64,000 nucleotides of DNA from positions 1 through 64,000 of the forward strand of contig NZ_CP073089.1 in the NCBI RefSeq assembly GCF_018137945.1, written 5' to 3'. Under the pieces are notes generated by a model that saw only the letters and a list, made by a program, of their open reading frames with translations, was not told the origin of the DNA and did not search any database. Of the stretch, positions 1-9,341 are shown piece by piece. Each line of letters starts with the position of its first letter. The first letter of the stretch is position 1. The stretch is from Brevibacterium sp. W7.2 (GTDB lineage: Bacteria; Actinomycetota; Actinomycetes; Actinomycetales; Brevibacteriaceae). Made by a program: the position numbers and the translations under genes.

Positions 1-100
1 GTTCACAGCGGTCCACGTGCTCGACGGCCTTCGTCCCCAGGGTTATCCCCATTGTGATCGGATTGTCCCCAGACTTATCCACAGGTGTGCATAGCGTCTT
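1..100. other. dnaA-downstream region with DnaA boxes (likely edge of oriC)
   Basis: Region after the dnaA stop, expected to lead to dnaN beyond the window edge. It holds a perfect DnaA box TTATCCACA at 75-83 and two near matches, TTATCCCCA (43-51) and TTGTCCCCA (64-72). In many actinobacteria oriC lies between dnaA and dnaN, so this is probably one side of oriC; the rest is outside the window. Confidence 0.6.
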
Positions 101-1759
101 CTATAGGCGGTGCTGTTGTTTGATGCGGTTTGTGAGTTCGGTGACCTGGGTGTAGACGGCCCGTCGCTCGGCCATCTGCGTTCGAATCTTCTTGTTCGCA
201 TGCATGACCGTCGTGTGGTCGCGGCCGCCGAAGGCCTGGCCGATCTTCGGCAGCGACAGATCCGTGAGCTCCCGGCACAGGTACATCGCGATCTGCCGCG
301 CCGTCGTCAGCGTCCGGGAGCGCGAGGTGCCGCAGAGGTCGTCGAGGGTGAGGCTGAAGTAGGCGGCCGTCTGGCCCATGATGTCGGCAGCGGTGATCGC
401 CGGGGTGTCGTCCTGGGTGATGAAGTCCTTGAGCACCGTTTCGGCGAGCGAGACGTCGACCTGCTGATCATTGAGGTTGGCGAAGGCGGTGACGCGGATG
501 AGGGCGCCCTCGAGTTCGCGGATGTTCGACGAGACCCGGGAGGCGATGTACTCGAGCACCTCGTCGGGGACGTCGAGCTGCTCGCCGGCGGCCTTGCGCC
601 GCAGGATCGCGAAGCGGGTCTCCATGTCCGGGGGCTGGACGTCGGTGAGCAGGCCCCATTCGAAGCGAGAGCGCAGCCGCTCCTCGAAGCCCTTGAGCAT
701 CTTCGGCGGCTGGTCGGAGGTGATGACGACCTGCTTGGCCTCGTTGTGCAGGGCGTTGAAGGTGTGGAAGAACTCCTCGACGGTGGCGTCCTTGCCCTGG
801 AGGAACTGGATGTCGTCGATCATGAGGATGTCGACCTCGCGGTACCGCCGCTGGAAGGCGGGACGGAGCGCGTTCGACGTCCGTGATGAGCCGATCGTGT
901 TGATGAAGTCGTTGACGAACTCTTCGCTCGACACGTACTTGACGCGGATCTCGGGGAAGAGCTGCGTCGCGTAGAACCCGATCGCGTGGAGGAGATGGGT
1001 CTTGCCGAGTCCCGAGTCCCCGTAGATGAAGAGCGGGTTGTACGCCTTCGCCGGTGCCTCGGCGACGGCGAAGGCGGCGGCGTGGGCGAAGCGGTTCGAG
1101 GCGCCGATGACGAAGGTGTCGAACGTGTACTTCGGGTTGAGCTGGGCGACGCCGGGAACGTCGACGGGCGGAGCCGGGGCAGCGGTCGCCTCGGCGATCT
1201 CCGCTTCCCGCATCCCCGTCACGCCCGGCGCCGCCTCGGGGAGAGGGGCCGCGGTCTCCGGGCGGGGGGTGGCGGTCTCGGGTCGGTCCGCCGGGGTCGG
1301 GGCGGGCTCGGCCACCGGAGTCTCCACCGGGGCCGGGGCGGAGTGCTCGTGAGCAGGAGCCGTGGCGGTCTGGCCGGCGGGTGCCGAGGCGGTCGTCGAT
1401 CCCTGGCCGGCCGGCGTCGTGCCGGTGGTCGGCGCGGAGGCGACGTAGTCGGTCTCGTCGATGAGCTCCTCGAAGCGGATCGGGACGTCGAGTTCGGGAT
1501 CGACGACGAACCCGAAGGTCACGTCGAAGCCGATGACCCGAGAGAATTCCCTGGTCAGAGGTTCTCGGAGGCGGGTCTCGATGGTGCGTCGGGAATGCTC
1601 GTCGCGGACGGCGAGGAGGACGAGGGCATTGTCGACGATCGCCTTGGGCAGCGCGAGGTAGAGGAAGCTCTTCTGATGCTTCGTGAGGTCGGCGTCCTGA
1701 TCCAGGTTGGAGACCACCGTTCGCCATTGGCTGATGAGCTCGTTCTTGGAATTCGACAC
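101..1759 (-). CDS. dnaA: Chromosomal replication initiator protein DnaA
   Basis: Initiates replication by binding DnaA boxes and melting oriC; ATP-dependent AAA+ protein. About 552 aa. Visible: N-terminal domain I (starts [12 protein letters not shown]), a long Pro/Ala/Thr-rich linker (about residues 115-205), Walker [12 protein letters not shown], Walker [11 protein letters not shown], and the domain IV signature [13 protein letters not shown] near the C-terminus. I chose the GTG at 1759 because it follows GAGAGGA at about 7 nt and starts the conserved domain; an in-frame extension to 1867 would add 36 unlikely residues. Transcribed away from rpmH, as is usual in actinobacteria. DnaA boxes lie on both sides, suggesting autoregulation. 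Confidence 0.97.
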   Translation of the reverse strand: MSNSKNELISQWRTVVSNLDQDADLTKHQKSFLYLALPKAIVDNALVLLAVRDEHSRRTIETRLREPLTREFSRVIGFDVTFGFVVDPELDVPIRFEELIDETDYVASAPTTGTTPAGQGSTTASAPAGQTATAPAHEHSAPAPVETPVAEPAPTPADRPETATPRPETAAPLPEAAPGVTGMREAEIAEATAAPAPPVDVPGVAQLNPKYTFDTFVIGASNRFAHAAAFAVAEAPAKAYNPLFIYGDSGLGKTHLLHAIGFYATQLFPEIRVKYVSSEEFVNDFINTIGSSRTSNALRPAFQRRYREVDILMIDDIQFLQGKDATVEEFFHTFNALHNEAKQVVITSDQPPKMLKGFEERLRSRFEWGLLTDVQPPDMETRFAILRRKAAGEQLDVPDEVLEYIASRVSSNIRELEGALIRVTAFANLNDQQVDVSLAETVLKDFITQDDTPAITAADIMGQTAAYFSLTLDDLCGTSRSRTLTTARQIAMYLCRELTDLSLPKIGQAFGGRDHTTVMHANKKIRTQMAERRAVYTQVTELTNRIKQQHRL

Positions 1760-2164
1760 CGTCGATCCTCTCTGTTGTCGTTCGCGGTCGTCCCACAGTC
1801 CACACCTGTGCATGACTTCCACACAGTTTTCCACAGTTTGTGGAGGACTGACGAGTCGACCGGGCAATCCTCCACACGGGTGGATAAGCGTGTGGAAAAC
1901 TACATGATTGTGACTTGTGGAAGACGGCAGTCGACGCGGAGATGAACGTGAGTGAATGGGCCGAGACGGTGACGTGAAACATGATCGGCCGGTTTGACCG
2001 GCCTCTCCGGCCTTGGCTAAGATGGAGTGTCCTGTGTACCGGGCTGCATCCGATTCTGTTCTAGCTCTTATGCACAGGAGTGCTCGGCGGTCGAGACTCG
2101 CACCGCCGTTTTTTGTGAGAACGCGTCAGGCGTTCACCCGCAACCCAGAAATCGGAGACCTCAA
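1760..2164. other. dnaA-rpmH intergenic region with clustered DnaA-like boxes
   Basis: A 405-bp gap between divergent dnaA and rpmH. Between 1790 and 1925 there are many TGTGGA/TCCACA motifs: AGTCCACAC (1797-1805), CTTCCACAC (1816-1824), TTTTCCACA (1827-1835), GGTGGATAA (1879-1887), TGTGGAAAA (1891-1899) and TGTGGAAGA (1916-1924). Most differ from the DnaA-box consensus by one or two bases. They probably serve dnaA autoregulation and/or form part of a bipartite origin. The right half contains the rpmH promoter. Confidence 0.6.
1994..2023 (+). promoter_or_regulatory. Probable rpmH promoter
   Basis: TTGACC (1994-1999) and TAAGAT (2018-2023) separated by 18 bp, close to the vegetative -35/-10 consensus and placed about 140 bp upstream of rpmH. 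This leaves a 5' leader of roughly 135 nt. Confidence 0.55.
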
Positions 2165-2302
2165 GTGAGCAAGCGTACTTTCCAGCCGAACAACCGCAAG
2201 CGTGCCAAGAAGCACGGCTTCCGCCTGCGCATGCGGACCCGTGCCGGTCGCGCCATCCTGGCTTCGCGTCGTCGCAAGGGACGTTCCGAAGTCTCGGCCT
2301 GA
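2165..2302 (+). CDS. rpmH: 50S ribosomal protein L34
   Basis: A 45-residue, extremely basic ribosomal protein of the large subunit. The sequence begins [18 protein letters not shown] and carries the family core [14 protein letters not shown] followed by [11 protein letters not shown] start preceded by CGGAG. First gene of the conserved rpmH-rnpA-yidD-yidC-khpB-rsmG run; rnpA begins 3 nt after its stop. Confidence 0.97.
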   Translation: MSKRTFQPNNRKRAKKHGFRLRMRTRAGRAILASRRRKGRSEVSA

Positions 2303-2305
2303 CCT

Positions 2306-2683
2306 TTGATCCCGGATGCGCACCGGCTCCGGCGCGGCGAGGACTTCAGACGAGTCTTCAGAGCCGGCGTTCGGGTGCGCTCGGACCACCTCATGGCGCA
2401 CAGCCTGTCAGAGGCAGATGATTCCCACGCCCCGCGCGTGGGTTTCATCGTATCCAAGGCCGTCGGCAACGCGGTCAAGCGCAACAAGGTGAAGCGCCGG
2501 CTGCGGGAGATCATGCACCCGAGGCTGGCGGAGATGGAGACCGGCAGCCTGTTCGTCATCCGAGCACTGCCCAATGCCACCGAGGCGGCCTTCGCCGACC
2601 TCGAGACCGAAGTGGGCGTGCTCATCGAGAAGGCCCGGAAGAAGCAGCAGAATCGTGGACGCCGAACACGACCTCAGACATGA
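2306..2683 (+). CDS. rnpA: Ribonuclease P protein component
   Basis: Protein subunit that helps the RNase P RNA bind precursor tRNA for 5' maturation. 125 aa, normal length. Shows the RNase P signature around KAVGNAVKRNKVKRRLRE (the basic RNR-type helix) and the N-terminal RLRRGEDFRRVF. The TTG at 2306 gives the family-like start (MIPDAHRL); no ATG in frame fits better. Its 3' end overlaps yidD by 29 bp, suggesting translational coupling. Confidence 0.93.
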   Translation: MIPDAHRLRRGEDFRRVFRAGVRVRSDHLMAHSLSEADDSHAPRVGFIVSKAVGNAVKRNKVKRRLREIMHPRLAEMETGSLFVIRALPNATEAAFADLETEVGVLIEKARKKQQNRGRRTRPQT

Positions 2684-3026
2684 GTCGGAGGTGCCGCGCC
2701 GCCCGGCCGGATTCTGGCCGGGGGTGTGGTGGTTCCTGCGCATCGCGCCCCGGATGCCCTTCGTCTGGTTCATCCGGGCGTATCGGATCGTCGTCTCCCC
2801 GCTCTACGGACAAGTCTGCCGGTACTATCCGAGCTGCTCGATGTACGGGCTCGAGGCCTTCGAGATACACGGAGTTCTCAAGGGAATGGTGTTAACTGGA
2901 TGGCGGATACTGCGGTGCAATCCGTTCTCCCACGGCGGGGTCGATCACGTTCCCGGCTCCGCTCGCGAAGCTCGGTCTGCGGCGATGAGGACCACCGGCT
3001 CCGGACACGGGCAGGAGCGCTCGTGA
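2655..3026 (+). CDS. yidD: Membrane protein insertion efficiency factor YidD
   Basis: Small membrane-associated protein that assists YidC-dependent insertion. 123 aa from GTG 2655, a little long because of extra residues at both ends. The diagnostic core is present: FIRAYRIVVSPLYGQVCRYYPSCSMYGLEA written here in parts as RIVVSPL, CRYYPSCSMY and RILRCNPFSHGG, with the three conserved cysteines. Overlaps the end of rnpA and precedes yidC. Confidence 0.92.
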   Translation: MDAEHDLRHESEVPRRPAGFWPGVWWFLRIAPRMPFVWFIRAYRIVVSPLYGQVCRYYPSCSMYGLEAFEIHGVLKGMVLTGWRILRCNPFSHGGVDHVPGSAREARSAAMRTTGSGHGQERS

Positions 3027-3132
3027 TCGCCCGTCCCGCGCGGGACGCACCGGTCCGCGCCCATGTCGCGACCGACTGACAACAATGGCACAATGAACGA
3101 CGCGCACGAGTCGTTGTAACGAGGAGAACTGA

Positions 3133-4089
3133 ATGGACTGGATCGACAGCTTGCTCTACCCCCTGCAGTGGGTAGTGGCATGGATCCTCGCGATCTTCCA
3201 CGACATCTTCACCGCACTCGGACTCCCCGCCGCGAACGGCTGGACGTGGGTCCTCTCGATCGCCGGCCTCACCGTCGTCATCCGTGCTCTCCTCATTCCG
3301 CTCTTCGTCTACCAGATCCGCGCCCAGCGCAAGATGCAGCTCCTCCAGCCCGAGATCCAGCGGCTGCAGGCGAAGTACAAGGGCAAGAAGGACCAGTACT
3401 CCCGCCAGGCCATGGCCGAAGAGCAGATGAGCCTCTTCCGCGACAACAAGACGAGCCCGTGGGCGTCGTGTCTGCCGCTGCTCGTGCAGATGCCGATCTT
3501 CTTCTCGCTCTTCCGCGTCATCCACAACATGCAGGCCGTGGCCGAAGGCCGCATCGACGCGATCGGCGGTCTCACCCAGGAGCTCGCACAGCAGGCCGAG
3601 GAGTCCTCCGTCTTCGGCGTCTCGCTGTCGGCGACCTTCATGGATCCGGGCATCACCGTCAAGGTGCTCACCGCGGTCCTCATCATCATCATGGCTGCGA
3701 CGATGTTCATCACGCAGAAGCAGATGATGGCGAAGAACATGTCGGAGGCCGCGATGGCCAACCCGATGATGCAGTCGCAGAAGATGCTCCTCTACATCAT
3801 GCCGGTGGTCTTCGGCATCGGCGGCATCTACTTCCCGCTCGGTGTGCTCTTCTACTGGCTCGTGTCGAACACGTGGACGATGGTCCAGCAGCACATGGTC
3901 ATCAGGAACATGCCCGCACCGGGGTCGAAGGCGGAGAAGGAGATGCTCGAGCGCAAGGCGCGCAAGGGCAAGACCGTTCCGCAGGCAGAGGTCAAAGGCG
4001 CCGCTGTCCCTGCCGAGGAGGCTCCGAAGTCGTCCGGGCAGCGTCAGCAGCCTGTGAGTAAGAACCGCAAGAAGAACAAGAAGCGCTGA
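3133..4089 (+). CDS. yidC: Membrane protein insertase YidC/Oxa1
   Basis: Inserts and folds inner-membrane proteins, alone or with SecYEG. 318 aa, the short Gram-positive form without the large periplasmic domain. Hydrophobic segments occur at about residues 10-60, 110-130, 180-200 and 220-250; the cytoplasmic loop (IRAQRKMQLLQPEIQRLQ) is typical of the family. The C-terminal tail is basic (SKNRKKNKKR), as expected for ribosome contact. ATG preceded by GAGGAGA. Confidence 0.95.
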   Translation: MDWIDSLLYPLQWVVAWILAIFHDIFTALGLPAANGWTWVLSIAGLTVVIRALLIPLFVYQIRAQRKMQLLQPEIQRLQAKYKGKKDQYSRQAMAEEQMSLFRDNKTSPWASCLPLLVQMPIFFSLFRVIHNMQAVAEGRIDAIGGLTQELAQQAEESSVFGVSLSATFMDPGITVKVLTAVLIIIMAATMFITQKQMMAKNMSEAAMANPMMQSQKMLLYIMPVVFGIGGIYFPLGVLFYWLVSNTWTMVQQHMVIRNMPAPGSKAEKEMLERKARKGKTVPQAEVKGAAVPAEEAPKSSGQRQQPVSKNRKKNKKR

Positions 4090-4097
4090 GGTAGGAC

Positions 4098-4619
4098 ATG
4101 TCAGAAGAAGTCATCGACGACAAGGCTGCGAAGCCCACCCGTGCCGAGCTCCTCGAGGAAGAGGGCGAGATCGCGGCGGATTATCTCGAAGAGCTCATGG
4201 ACATCGCCGACATCGACGGTGACATCGACATCGATGTCGCCGACGGGCGTGCGCAGCTGTCCATCGTGTGCGAGGACGAGGACGACTCGAACCTGCGCAC
4301 TCTCGTGGGTCGCGACGGCAAGACGCTCGGCGCTCTGCAGGAGCTCTGCCGACTCGCTGTGCAGACGAGCACGGGTCAGCGTTCATGGCTCATGCTCGAC
4401 ATCGACGGCTACCGGTCGAACCGCCGTGATGAGCTCATCGACAAGGCCGAGGCCGCGATCGAACAGGTCAAGGAGTCCGGCGAGGAGTTCGCGTTCAAGG
4501 CGATGAACAGCTTCGAGCGCAAGATCATCCACGACCAGGTCGCCAAGGCCGGTCTGGTGTCGGAATCCGAAGGCGAAGGCGAGGGCCGCCACGTCGTCGT
4601 CCGCCCCGCAGATGACTGA
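4098..4619 (+). CDS. khpB: KH/R3H-domain RNA-binding protein KhpB (Jag/SpoIIIJ-associated)
   Basis: RNA-binding protein that, in other Gram-positives, works with KhpA on cell-division and growth transcripts. 173 aa. The KH domain shows the loop VGRDGKTLGALQEL (about residues 74-87). The R3H domain follows: MNSFERKIIHDQVAK (about 136-150), with the R-x3-H pair. The N-terminus is strongly acidic. It begins 8 nt after yidC and overlaps rsmG by 8 bp, so the three are co-translated. Confidence 0.93.
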   Translation: MSEEVIDDKAAKPTRAELLEEEGEIAADYLEELMDIADIDGDIDIDVADGRAQLSIVCEDEDDSNLRTLVGRDGKTLGALQELCRLAVQTSTGQRSWLMLDIDGYRSNRRDELIDKAEAAIEQVKESGEEFAFKAMNSFERKIIHDQVAKAGLVSESEGEGEGRHVVVRPADD

Positions 4620-5250
4620 TCTCTCCGCGCTCGAGGTTCCCCCGGCGGGAACCGAGGAGTACTTCGGTGAGGCGTTCCCGCTGGCCCAGCGCTACGCGGA
4701 GCATCTGGCGACCACGGGCATCGAGTGGGGTCTCATCGGACCGCGGGAGATCGACCGACTGTGGACGCGGCACATCCTCAACTGTGCGGTCGTCGCTGAA
4801 TTCGTGTCCTCCGACGACGTCGTCGGGGATGTGGGCAGCGGAGCCGGACTGCCCGGGATTCCGATCGCGCTCATGCGCCCGGAGGCGAAGGTCGTGCTCA
4901 TCGAGCCCATGGAGCGCCGAGTCGAGTGGCTGAAGATGGTCGTCGACGATCTCGGTCTGAGCAACGTCCGGATCGTCAGGGCCCGAGTCGAGGACCTCGT
5001 CGACGAGGAGATGTTCAGCGTCGTCACTGCGCGGGCCGTCAAGGCGATGACGACACTCGTCGAGTGGACGCACGACGTCATCGGGCCCGAGGGCCGGATC
5101 CTCGCGCTTAAGGGTGAGTCGGTCGAGGGTGAGCTCGTCAAAGCGAAGAAGCTGCTCAAGCGCTACCGCTTCGGGCAGCCGACGATCCACGTCGTGGACG
5201 GCGGAATCCTCGAGGTTCCCAGTCGTGTCGTGGAAATAGCGAAGAAATAG
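4612..5250 (+). CDS. rsmG: 16S rRNA (guanine527-N7)-methyltransferase RsmG
   Basis: Methylates N7 of G527 in 16S rRNA using S-adenosylmethionine. 212 aa. The SAM motif VGDVGSGAGLPGIPIALM (about residues 70-87) and the acidic end of the next strand (VVLIEPMERRVEWL) are clear. Formerly gidB, and normally placed just upstream of parAB as here. The ATG lies inside the last codons of khpB. Confidence 0.95.
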   Translation: MTDLSALEVPPAGTEEYFGEAFPLAQRYAEHLATTGIEWGLIGPREIDRLWTRHILNCAVVAEFVSSDDVVGDVGSGAGLPGIPIALMRPEAKVVLIEPMERRVEWLKMVVDDLGLSNVRIVRARVEDLVDEEMFSVVTARAVKAMTTLVEWTHDVIGPEGRILALKGESVEGELVKAKKLLKRYRFGQPTIHVVDGGILEVPSRVVEIAKK

Positions 5251-5316
5251 AACGAACCAAATGTGGTCTAGGCTGTCAGTAGCTTTGTGAACCCGATGGA
5301 TGATGGAGTGCGCCGA

Positions 5317-6213
5317 ATGCCGATCATGGACGAGTCGTCTCCGATAGGTGCCGCGATCGCTCGCGACAATCGTCGTGCCGACCGCCTTGCGCAGGTCAGT
5401 TTTCCCAAGCCGGATTCCACTCGCATCTTCACGATCGCCAATCAGAAGGGCGGTGTGGGGAAGACGACGACGGCGGTGAATATCGCCGGAGCGCTCGCGA
5501 AGCAGAACCTCAACGTCCTCGTCATCGACATCGATCCGCAGGGCAACGCGAGCACGGCGCTCGGCATCGATCACTACTCCGATGTCACGAGCATCTACGA
5601 TGTGCTCATCGATGATGTGCCGATGCGCGACGCCGTCGCGCAGGCGCCGGACTTCGACACTCTCGTCTGTGTGCCGGCGACGATCGATCTCGCCGGCGCG
5701 GAGATCGAACTCGTGTCCCTCGTCGCCCGTGAGCAGCGTCTGCAGCGTTCGCTCGGTCTCTACCTCGAGGAGCGGGCGGCTGCCGGTGATCGGGTCGACT
5801 ACGTCATCATCGACTGCCCGCCGAGCCTCGGACTGCTCACCGTCAATGCCTTCGTCTCGGCCCGTGAGGTTCTCATCCCCATCCAGTGCGAGTACTACGC
5901 GCTCGAGGGGCTGAGCCAGCTGCTCAAGAACATCCAGCTCATCCAGAAGCATCTCAATCCGCAGCTGTCGGTCTCGACGATCCTGTTGACGATGTACGAC
6001 GGTCGCACGAACCTCAGCGCCCAGGTGGCCGAGGATGTGCGGACCCACTTCCCGGAGCAGGTGCTCGGCACGGCGATTCCGCGGTCTGTGCGGATCTCTG
6101 AGGCACCGAGCTACGGTCAGACTGTCATCACCTATGATCCCCATTCCAGCGGCGCTCTGTCCTACCTGGAAGCTGCTGAAGAGATCGCGAACCGAGGAGT
6201 GGAACGTGGCTGA
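5317..6213 (+). CDS. parA: Chromosome-partitioning ATPase ParA
   Basis: Walker-type ATPase that forms dynamic gradients on the nucleoid and moves ParB-parS complexes. About 298 aa. Deviant Walker [14 protein letters not shown] near residue 40, and DIDPQGNAS and [10 protein letters not shown] motifs are all present. ATG 5317 is preferred because GGAG sits 8 nt upstream; a GTG at 5287 would add 10 residues without a ribosome-binding site. A possible -10 TAGGCT lies at 5269-5274. The 3' end overlaps parB by 8 bp. Confidence 0.95.
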   Translation: MPIMDESSPIGAAIARDNRRADRLAQVSFPKPDSTRIFTIANQKGGVGKTTTAVNIAGALAKQNLNVLVIDIDPQGNASTALGIDHYSDVTSIYDVLIDDVPMRDAVAQAPDFDTLVCVPATIDLAGAEIELVSLVAREQRLQRSLGLYLEERAAAGDRVDYVIIDCPPSLGLLTVNAFVSAREVLIPIQCEYYALEGLSQLLKNIQLIQKHLNPQLSVSTILLTMYDGRTNLSAQVAEDVRTHFPEQVLGTAIPRSVRISEAPSYGQTVITYDPHSSGALSYLEAAEEIANRGVERG

Positions 6214-7984
6214 ACGCAAGAAGCGCGGGTTGGGACGGGGTCTCGGCGCGCTCATCCCCGACGCTGCGACGAGTGATCGTCCCGTCGATGTCTTCTTCTC
6301 CGGCGGCAGTGCCGAGGAGCAGTCGCGCGGTTCAGCCCCGGCCGAGGACTCGAAGTCGACCCGGACCCGGCGGACCGACCCTGCGGCGTCGATGCAGTCG
6401 TCACGTCGTCGCAAGCCGAAGGCGGACGCCACGGAGACCTCTTCCGCGGGTGGATCCCGGAAGGGCGGCACCAAGGCGTCTGCGGCCACAACGAGCGCGG
6501 CGAAGGGCGCTGCGAAAGCTGGGACTGCGGCCGAATCGGGCACGGGCGCCACGGTCGGCACCTCTGCGAAATCAGGTGCAGCGAAGTCGGCGTCGAAGTC
6601 GAGCGGTGCGAAGACGGGCGGAGCGAAGACCGAGTCGACGGCGAAGTCCTCTTCGGCCAAGTCGTCGACCCGAAAGGCGTCGACAGCGAAATCATCGGGC
6701 GCCAAGACCGGCACTGCGAAGACTGCCACTCCGAAGACCGCGACCAGCAAGGTGCCGGCGTCCGCGGACAAGCGGACCGCGGTCAAGCCTGCTCCTGTCT
6801 CCGACTCCGCAAACGATGAATCGGCTGTAGTCGACGAGCAGACGACTGTACCGTCGGTCGCGCCTGACGATGTTGCCGGTTCGAGCGCGAGTTCTGCGTC
6901 GGTTGAGAGCTCTGCGTCCATCGGCGATTCTCGGTCGATCGACGACGTTGAGACGGCTGATGATGTCCGTGAGCAGCACCCCGGGGTCTACACCTCGAAG
7001 GGCGGTTCGCTCGACGATGACGACGCCGATGTGGACGCCACCGAACCGGTGGATGAGACCATTGACCAGAGTGAGAAGCAGGTCGAAGCCACTGACACTA
7101 CTGAAGTAGTGAACTCCACGGGTGGCTCCTCGAACGACGGCCCCGAGTTCGACGACGGACCCGGTATGGATTCGATCCCCGACACCGCGTTCGGCGAGAT
7201 CGAGGTTGAACTCATCGACCCGAACCCTCGTCAGCCGAGGACGGTCTTCGATGAGGATCAACTCGCTGAACTCGTTCACAGCATCCGTGAGATCGGCGTT
7301 CTCCAGCCGGTTGTCGTCCGACGCAAGCCGGGCGCTGACGAGCGTTACGAGCTCATCATGGGTGAGCGTCGCCTGCGAGCGACGAAGGAAGCCGGCCTCG
7401 CCACGATTCCCGCGATCGTCCGTTTCGTCGATGACACCGATCTGCTCCGTGATGCCCTGCTTGAGAACCTCCATCGCGCTGAACTCAATCCGCTTGAAGA
7501 GGCTGCAGCTTATGGACAGCTGCTCGAGGACTTCAACTGCACCCAGGAGGAGCTGTCGGAGCGTATCGGTCGGTCGCGTCCGCAGATCTCCAACACCCTG
7601 CGTCTGCTTCGTCTGCCCCCGCTCGTTCAGCGTCGCGTGGCGGCCGGCGTGATCTCCGCCGGCCACGCTCGGGCGATTCTCGGGCTCAAGGATCCCGAGC
7701 AGATGGAAGTCCTCGCGCAGCGCATCGTCGCAGAGGGACTGTCCGTTCGGGCGTCCGAGGAAGCCGTCGTCCTCCTCAATCGTGGGGACTCCGTGAATGT
7801 TTCACGTGCAACGTCACGAGTCGCGCCTGAGTTCATCGAGGTCGCCGAACGACTCGGCGACCGTCTCGACACGAAGGTCAACATCACGGTCGGCAAGCGC
7901 AAGGGCAAGCTGAGCGTCGAGTTCGCCAACCAGGAGGATCTCGATCGAATCCTGTCGCTGCTTGGCGTGAAGTCCACCGAGTAG
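6206..7984 (+). CDS. parB: Chromosome-partitioning protein ParB with very long internal linker
   Basis: CTP-dependent DNA clamp that loads at parS and spreads. 592 aa, whereas chromosomal ParB is normally about 300-380. Residues 1-18 carry the ParA-stimulating tip ([14 protein letters not shown]). Residues about 19-329 are low-complexity: first Lys/Ser/Ala/Thr-rich with AKSSGAKTG-like repeats reminiscent of histone H1 or actinobacterial HU tails, then strongly acidic (Asp/Glu/Ser). From about residue 330 there is a normal core: [18 protein letters not shown]-binding [13 protein letters not shown], the helix-turn-helix [19 protein letters not shown] and a C-terminal dimerisation region. Start GTG 6206 follows GAGGAG. 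The frame is open throughout, so the linker is real and not a frameshift. Confidence 0.95.
   Translation: MAERKKRGLGRGLGALIPDAATSDRPVDVFFSGGSAEEQSRGSAPAEDSKSTRTRRTDPAASMQSSRRRKPKADATETSSAGGSRKGGTKASAATTSAAKGAAKAGTAAESGTGATVGTSAKSGAAKSASKSSGAKTGGAKTESTAKSSSAKSSTRKASTAKSSGAKTGTAKTATPKTATSKVPASADKRTAVKPAPVSDSANDESAVVDEQTTVPSVAPDDVAGSSASSASVESSASIGDSRSIDDVETADDVREQHPGVYTSKGGSLDDDDADVDATEPVDETIDQSEKQVEATDTTEVVNSTGGSSNDGPEFDDGPGMDSIPDTAFGEIEVELIDPNPRQPRTVFDEDQLAELVHSIREIGVLQPVVVRRKPGADERYELIMGERRLRATKEAGLATIPAIVRFVDDTDLLRDALLENLHRAELNPLEEAAAYGQLLEDFNCTQEELSERIGRSRPQISNTLRLLRLPPLVQRRVAAGVISAGHARAILGLKDPEQMEVLAQRIVAEGLSVRASEEAVVLLNRGDSVNVSRATSRVAPEFIEVAERLGDRLDTKVNITVGKRKGKLSVEFANQEDLDRILSLLGVKSTE
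7799..7812. other. parS-like site inside parB (one mismatch)
   Basis: GTTTCACGTGCAAC, one base from the palindrome GTTTCACGTGAAAC. It lies within the parB coding sequence, which restricts its drift. Confidence 0.5.
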
Positions 7985-8178
7985 TCGCCCGTTCTCTTCT
8001 CCGCTGACCTTCTCGTTGCCCCCTCCGCTGGTTGTGGGCATGCGATCGTGCATCCGCCCTGTTGTGAACGAGTCACATCAGTCGGAGCACCCAGAGCTGA
8101 CTGAGTTGAGCTGATTTCCCCGTGTGGATAGGCGAATCCTTCGCAAGCTGGACGGTTTGAATGGCGCCATTCCCGCTG

Positions 8179-8192
8179 GTTTCACGTGAAAC
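8179..8192. other. parS site, exact
   Basis: Exact GTTTCACGTGAAAC, followed by A. It sits between parB and the IS element; without the element it would be about 308 bp from the next parS. Confidence 0.93.
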
Positions 8193-8218
8193 ATCAGCAA
8201 GCAGAGGTCGATTGGCCC

Positions 8219-8224
8219 GCTAGC
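8219..8224. repeat. Left target-site duplication of the IS481-family element
   Basis: GCTAGC immediately left of the terminal TGT; repeated at 9342-9347. It fits the NCTAGN target reported for IS481. Confidence 0.85.
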
Positions 8225-9341
8225 TGTACTGCCCAGGCAGGTTGGTTGAATTCTTGCGACGACACGATCTGAATTGATGGTATGACGAAGGCCCCCTGAT
8301 GTGGAGTGGAGCTGTCTAAGAAACCGCTTCACAAACAGGAGGCCTTCGTGTCCCACGCTAATGCAGCATTGACCCCAAAAGCACGTCTGAAGATTGCCCG
8401 TCTCATCGTCGACGAGGGCTGGAGTGTCTCCACCGCGGCGAAGCAGTACATGGTCTCCTGGCCCACGGCCAAACGATGGGCGGACCGTTACCGCGCCCAC
8501 GGTGAGGACGGCATGGCCGACAAGCCCAGCCGGCCACGCTCGAGCCCGAACCGCACCCCGCAGGCCATGGTGAAGAAGATCGTGGCCTTGCGCTGGCGCA
8601 AGCGCATGGGCCCGGTCCAGATCGCCTTCCACCTGGGCCTGGCCGCCTCGACGGTGCATGCGGTGCTGGTGCGGTGCCGGATCAACCGGCTGCGCTACAT
8701 CGACAGGATCACCGGCGAGCCGATCCGCCGCTATGAACACTCGTATCCCGGGGCGATGATCCACGTGGACGTCACCAAGTTCGGCAATGTCCCCGATGGC
8801 GGCGGACATCGGTTCCTGGGCCGGCAGGCCGGGGAACAGAACTCACGGGCGACGGCGAACCGCACCGGCCAGCGCACTTCCAGCGGGCATCCGAGGCTGG
8901 GTACCGCGTTCGTGCACACCGTGATCGATGACCACTCAAGGATCGCCTACGCGGAGATCCACAACGACGAGAAGGCCCTCACGGCCATCGCCGTGCTCGA
9001 GCGGGCCGTGGCCTGGTTCGCGGCCCGGGACGTGGAGGTGGAGCGCGTTTTGAGCGATAACGGCTCCGCCTATCGCTCGCACGCCTGGCGTGATGCCTGC
9101 ACCGACCTGGGCATCAAGCACAAGCGGACCCGGCCCTACCGGCCCCAGACCAACGGCATAATCGAGCGCTTCCACCGGACCTTGAACGACGGATGGGCCT
9201 ACGCCAGGCTCTATGGCAGCGAGACCGCGCGCCGCGAGGCCCTACCGGCATGGATCCATGAGTACAATCATCATCGGCCCCACACCGCCATCGGGAACCA
9301 GCCACCCATCAGCCGCTTAACCAACGTCGCTGGGCAGTACA
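8225..9341 (+). mobile_element. IS481-family insertion sequence, complete
   Basis: 1117-bp element with termini TGTACTGCCCAG ... CTGGGCAGTACA. The terminal inverted repeats match perfectly for 12 bp and again in an inner GTTGGTT block (8241-8247 against the right end). The ends are TGT/ACA as usual for IS481. It is flanked by 6-bp duplications GCTAGC, and encodes one transposase whose stop codon is supplied by the flanking duplication. Intact ends, intact gene and identical duplications suggest a fairly recent insertion between parB and the parS field. Confidence 0.92.
8285..8349 (+). promoter_or_regulatory. Inverted repeat sequestering the transposase ribosome-binding site
   Basis: Arm ACGAAGGCCCCCTG (8285-8298) pairs with CAGGAGGCCTTCGT (8336-8349) with one mismatch over 14 bp and a 37-nt loop. 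The right arm contains the Shine-Dalgarno AGGAGG (8337-8342) and the first two bases of the GTG start (8348-8350). RNA entering from outside the element would fold and hide the start, whereas RNA starting inside the loop would not. Confidence 0.65.

Noticed and set aside
1969-1981. GTGACGTGAAAC near the rpmH promoter
   Set aside because: Only the right half of parS matches; four mismatches overall.
6260-7190. ParB linker as a frameshift or misassembly
   Set aside because: The frame is continuous, codon use is consistent and both flanking domains are in phase, so it is a real insertion in the protein.
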